Shown piece after piece: positions 4,987 through 7,863 of a stretch of DNA of 7,863 nt. The DNA comes from Candidatus Avoscillospira stercoripullorum. Its GTDB lineage: Bacteria; Bacillota; Clostridia; Oscillospirales; Oscillospiraceae. Numbering within the stretch: position 1 is the stretch's first letter; each line of letters opens with the position of its first letter. The notes beneath the pieces are model-generated. The model worked only from the letters and a program-made list of their open reading frames with translations. It searched no databases and was not told the origin of the DNA. Made by a program: the position numbers and the translations under genes. Location of the stretch: contig DVGD01000245.1 of the NCBI GenBank assembly GCA_018712905.1, positions 1 through 7,863 on the forward strand. Direction: 5' to 3'.

Positions 4987-6836
4987 AGCCGGCAGAGACA
5001 GAACGCGAGATCGTGGTTGCCCTGGTTGGGAACCCCAATGTTGGGAAAAGTACCCTCTTCAACGCCCTCACCGGTCTTCATCAGCATACCGGCAACTGGC
5101 CGGGCAAAACCGTGGAGGTGGCGCAGGGGACATATCGCTACAAGGGAAGATCGTATGTGCTGGTCGATCTTCCGGGGACGTATTCCTTGCTCTCTCAATC
5201 GGAGGAGGAGCGAATCGCCGCGGAATTTCTCCTCTCCAAGAAGGCGGATTGTACGCTGATCCTGGGCGACGCCACGTGCCTGGCGCGGAACCTCACCCTG
5301 GCATTGCAGGTGATGCAAATGACGGATCACTGCGTGCTATGCGTCAATCTGCTCGATGAAGCACGCCGGCGCCATATCGACGTGGATCTGCGCATGCTGT
5401 CCAATCGCCTGGGCGTTCCCGTGGTGGGGACGTCTGCCAGCCGGGGCGCGGGACTTGACCATGTCAAAGAGGCAATCCGCAACATGGCAGAAGGCTTCTC
5501 GGTGTCCCATCCCCTTCACGTTCTCGAGGAGGGGGAAGCCGCCTACGCCGGTACGGCAGAGCATGTATCCGACCGCGTTGCCACCCGATTTGTCCACCGC
5601 GCCGAGGAAATTGCGTCGGCTGTCGTCCAGGGAGACGTGGTGCCCAGGATGGGATGGCTCGACCGAATCACGCTGGGTAGATGGAGCGGCAGATTTCTCA
5701 TGGTGGCGCTGCTGCTCCTTGTATTCTGGCTTACCATGTTTGGCGCCAATATCCCATCCCAATGGCTGGAGGCGGCATTTGCAGAGCTAGGCACGCTGCT
5801 TGCCAGGGGAGCCCGGGAATTGTCGCTTCCCGGGTGGCTTTCCGGGATTTTATTGGACGGCGCCTACGAGACAGCCACCCAGGTGGTAGCGGTCATGCTG
5901 CCGCCCATGGCCATCTTCTTTCCGCTGTTTTCCTTGCTGGAGGATTTGGGATATCTTCCCCGCGCCGCCTTTTTGATGGATCATAGCTTCGCCAAGTGCG
6001 GCGGCTGCGGCAAGCAGGTGCTCACCATGGCCATGGGCTTTGGCTGCAATGCCGCCGGGGTCACCGGATGCCGGATTATCGCCTCGCCCCGGGAGCGGCT
6101 CATCGCCATCCTCACCAACGCCTTGGTGCCCTGCAACGGGAGGTTTCCGGCGATGATTGTGCTCATCAGCCTGTTTTTCTCCCAGAATGGCTTTTTAGCC
6201 GCCGAGATCCTCACGGCCTTTGTCCTATTGAGTGTCTGGATGACGCTCATGGCCTCGGCCGTTCTCAGCAAAACCGCGGTACGGAAGCAGTCGTCCCATA
6301 TGGTGCTGGAGATCCCGCCCTTCCGAAAGCCCAGGGTGGGTCGAATCCTCCTGCGGTCGCTGCTGGATCGCACCGCAAAGATTACCGCCCGCGCCATTTC
6401 CGTGGCGGCGCCGGCGGGGATGGTCATCTGGGTGCTGGAGCACTGGGAGGTGGGAGGCGCCTCCGTCCTCGCCCATGTGGCGGCAGCCTTGGAGCCGGTG
6501 GGGGCATTTTTGGGCATGAGCGGCGTGATTTTGGCTGCGTTTCTTCTTTCCTTTCCGGCCAATGAGCTGCTTCTTCCGATGGTTGTCACGCTTCTAAACG
6601 GCGCGGCGCATCTGGCGGAGGAGGCGGGCAGCGGCCTGGCGGCGCTGCTTTTTGCAAACGGCTGGACATGGAAGACCGCCCTTTGCACCATTCTATTTTT
6701 GATGTTTCACTGGCCGTGCGCCACCACCTGCCTCACCATCCGAAAGGAGACCGGCTCCTGGCGCTGGACGCTGGTGGCCATGGCGGTACCCACCACCATC
6801 GGCATGGCGCTCTGCGCGCTGGTGGCGCGAATATAG
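4983..6836 (+). CDS. feoB: Ferrous iron transporter FeoB (GTPase and permease)
   Basis: FeoB imports Fe(II) across the cytoplasmic membrane and is controlled by an N-terminal G domain. That domain shows GNPNVGKST (16-24, P-loop), the switch I region GNWPGKTVE (37-45), DLPG (62-65), NLLD (122-125, guanine specificity) and GTSASRG (149-155). The permease begins near 238 (FLMVALLLLVFWLTMF) and carries the gate regions GYLPRAAFLMD (323-333), KCGGCGKQVLTMAMGFGCN (338-356) and FPANELLLP (524-532). The C-terminus ends with FHWPCATTCLTIRKETGSW, typical of clostridial members. At 617 residues it is shorter than E. coli FeoB (about 770) but looks complete at both ends. GCNAAG replaces the GCNVP seen in many FeoBs. 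GGGAGG inside feoA provides the ribosome binding site. No feoC follows. Confidence 0.96.
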   Translation: MKPAETEREIVVALVGNPNVGKSTLFNALTGLHQHTGNWPGKTVEVAQGTYRYKGRSYVLVDLPGTYSLLSQSEEERIAAEFLLSKKADCTLILGDATCLARNLTLALQVMQMTDHCVLCVNLLDEARRRHIDVDLRMLSNRLGVPVVGTSASRGAGLDHVKEAIRNMAEGFSVSHPLHVLEEGEAAYAGTAEHVSDRVATRFVHRAEEIASAVVQGDVVPRMGWLDRITLGRWSGRFLMVALLLLVFWLTMFGANIPSQWLEAAFAELGTLLARGARELSLPGWLSGILLDGAYETATQVVAVMLPPMAIFFPLFSLLEDLGYLPRAAFLMDHSFAKCGGCGKQVLTMAMGFGCNAAGVTGCRIIASPRERLIAILTNALVPCNGRFPAMIVLISLFFSQNGFLAAEILTAFVLLSVWMTLMASAVLSKTAVRKQSSHMVLEIPPFRKPRVGRILLRSLLDRTAKITARAISVAAPAGMVIWVLEHWEVGGASVLAHVAAALEPVGAFLGMSGVILAAFLLSFPANELLLPMVVTLLNGAAHLAEEAGSGLAALLFANGWTWKTALCTILFLMFHWPCATTCLTIRKETGSWRWTLVAMAVPTTIGMALCALVARI

Positions 6837-6840
6837 ATAT

Positions 6841-6875
6841 AGGAAATCCCGCCCACTTTATGGGCAGGATTTCCT
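6841..6875. terminator. Hairpin between convergent feoB and the pseudogene
   Basis: Bases 6841-6855 pair with 6861-6875 (15 positions, one C/A mismatch, loop CTTTA). It starts four bases after the feoB stop and ends two bases before the pseudogene stop on the other strand. Neither side has a solid T-run (GTTTA on plus), so it is probably a shared but modest bidirectional terminator. Confidence 0.6.
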
Positions 6876-6877
6876 GT

Positions 6878-7863
6878 TTATGGATTTGGCAAAAACTCCT
6901 GGGTGATTGGCATATCGTTCCAATATTTTCCGTCTGAGCGGAAGAATTTTCGCTCAACTGCTCCCTCATATGTCGTGTAATCAATGACAAACACCTGACC
7001 GACTTCAATTTTCATTTCCGTGGGATAATTGTTGTAGGGAAGGACGTTTTGCACCGTTGGCGCGTCTTTGAAATCATCGTAGGCATTTTACTGGCGGTAA
7101 TATTGCCGATACTGATACTCTTCCAAAAAAGATCGGGTGTTCTGATAGCCAAAATAAGTTGCAGGATATGCCGTTCCATTCACTTCAATGGTCTCAAAAT
7201 CGGGCTCTGGAACATCGAGCTGTGAAAGATCCTCCGCATGCACCAGATCTCCATATATTTCATGGAGCTGGTTGGCCATGCATGGCACGGAATAGCTGAA
7301 ATCCAGGCCGTCAATCACAGTGTGGGCAGCGCCGTAAATTCCCATGATACGCTCTCCTTCCAATGCATCGAAGGCGCGGCAGAAATTCTCGACCATGATG
7401 TTTTCCCGATAGACTGGATTGTCCGTCTTATAAAATGTCTTCCCTTGGCGGATGACCTCCTGGGTGATCTCGTATGCTTCAGATTTCTCAAGACCCTGCT
7501 CTTCCAGGTAGGCAAGATACCGCGCACCGGTGGTGTCATACTGATGCCCTAAGTCTGTTCCGTGGAATATGGTCTCAGGGCAGTCCTGCTTGATTGTACG
7601 GTAAAACTCCAGAACATCCTCGGAATGTTGAGAGGTGCCTGCCCAATCCCTGTAAAGCTGTTCCAAAATCGTGTCGTCTTCGGCTTCCATCCAAAGGTTT
7701 AGGTAAGCCGCGGTATAATAGGGAAGCTCCACAAACAAATGCCGCATGCCCTCTTCGTGATAATACTTGCTCTATATGGCCAGCTCTTCCTGGATGATAC
7801 TGGGCATATCATGGATTTCCCCATATAAGTAGATCTCGCCTTGGGGAGAATCCGATGTCGAAT
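6878..7863 (-). pseudogene. Decayed gene, Tiki/TraB/ChaN-like protein (5' end outside the window)
   Basis: One minus-strand frame stays protein-like from the window edge to TAA at 6880-6878 (328 codons) but is broken by TAG at 7774-7772 and TAA at 7090-7088. The first 29 codons contain LYGEIHDMP. The middle 227 codons include EEGMRHLFVELPYYTA, ETIFHGTDLGHQYDTTG, YRENIMVENF and MGIYGAAHT. The last 69 codons (NAYDDFKDAP to FLPNP) continue without a shift. The paired GExH and GAxH motifs, with an Arg-Glu-Asn motif between, suggest the Tiki/TraB/ChaN/EreA superfamily; this is a family-level inference. Both stops are one transition from sense codons (TGG or CAG, and CAA). An ATG at 7747 opens a 219-residue piece (7088-7747), but it lacks a good ribosome binding site and the first motif. 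Sequencing error at both sites is possible but less likely. Confidence 0.7.

Noticed and set aside
5981..6691. A 236-codon minus-strand frame within feoB
   Set aside because: It lies fully inside feoB, whose motifs are intact, and has no recognisable domain.
7088..7747. An intact 219-residue minus-strand gene
   Set aside because: The same frame clearly continues as protein on both sides of its limits, and the ATG has no well-spaced ribosome binding site. I treat it as the middle piece of a pseudogene.

Overview
The window looks like a chromosomal segment from a fairly high-GC gut Clostridium-class bacterium, most likely Oscillospiraceae or a close relative. This is inferred from GC-rich coding DNA with AAAGGAGG-type ribosome binding sites, sigma-A promoters of the TTGCAA-N17-TATAAT kind, a queA-tgt-yajC gene order common in Firmicutes, and a clostridial-type FeoB. 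No species can be named from the sequence alone.

Layout from left to right. Positions 1-121 hold the last 39 codons of a surface protein with a C-terminal membrane anchor. Positions 122-690 hold no confident gene. This AT-richer stretch is packed with stem-loops, including a compact three-hairpin unit (273-364) that looks like an interspersed repeat, and a possible 63-codon minus-strand ORF. asd (691-1779, minus) makes aspartate-semialdehyde dehydrogenase. A divergent intergenic region (1780-2005) carries a good plus-strand promoter for queA-tgt, the two last tRNA-modifying steps of queuosine synthesis encoded here. yajC follows with its own promoter and a strong terminator. feoA-feoB (4738-6836) form a translationally coupled ferrous iron transport pair, ending at a hairpin shared with a convergent minus-strand pseudogene (6878-7863). 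That pseudogene has two in-frame stops and resembles a Tiki/TraB/ChaN-like protein.

How the genes work together: QueA and Tgt act in one pathway, and FeoA and FeoB in one transporter. YajC is a Sec translocon accessory, and asd stands alone in amino-acid and cell-wall precursor synthesis. I found no convincing undescribed system. The items most worth a second look are the hairpin-rich repeat region, the inverted repeat that would hide the ribosome binding site of the small ORF, and the decaying gene at the right edge.
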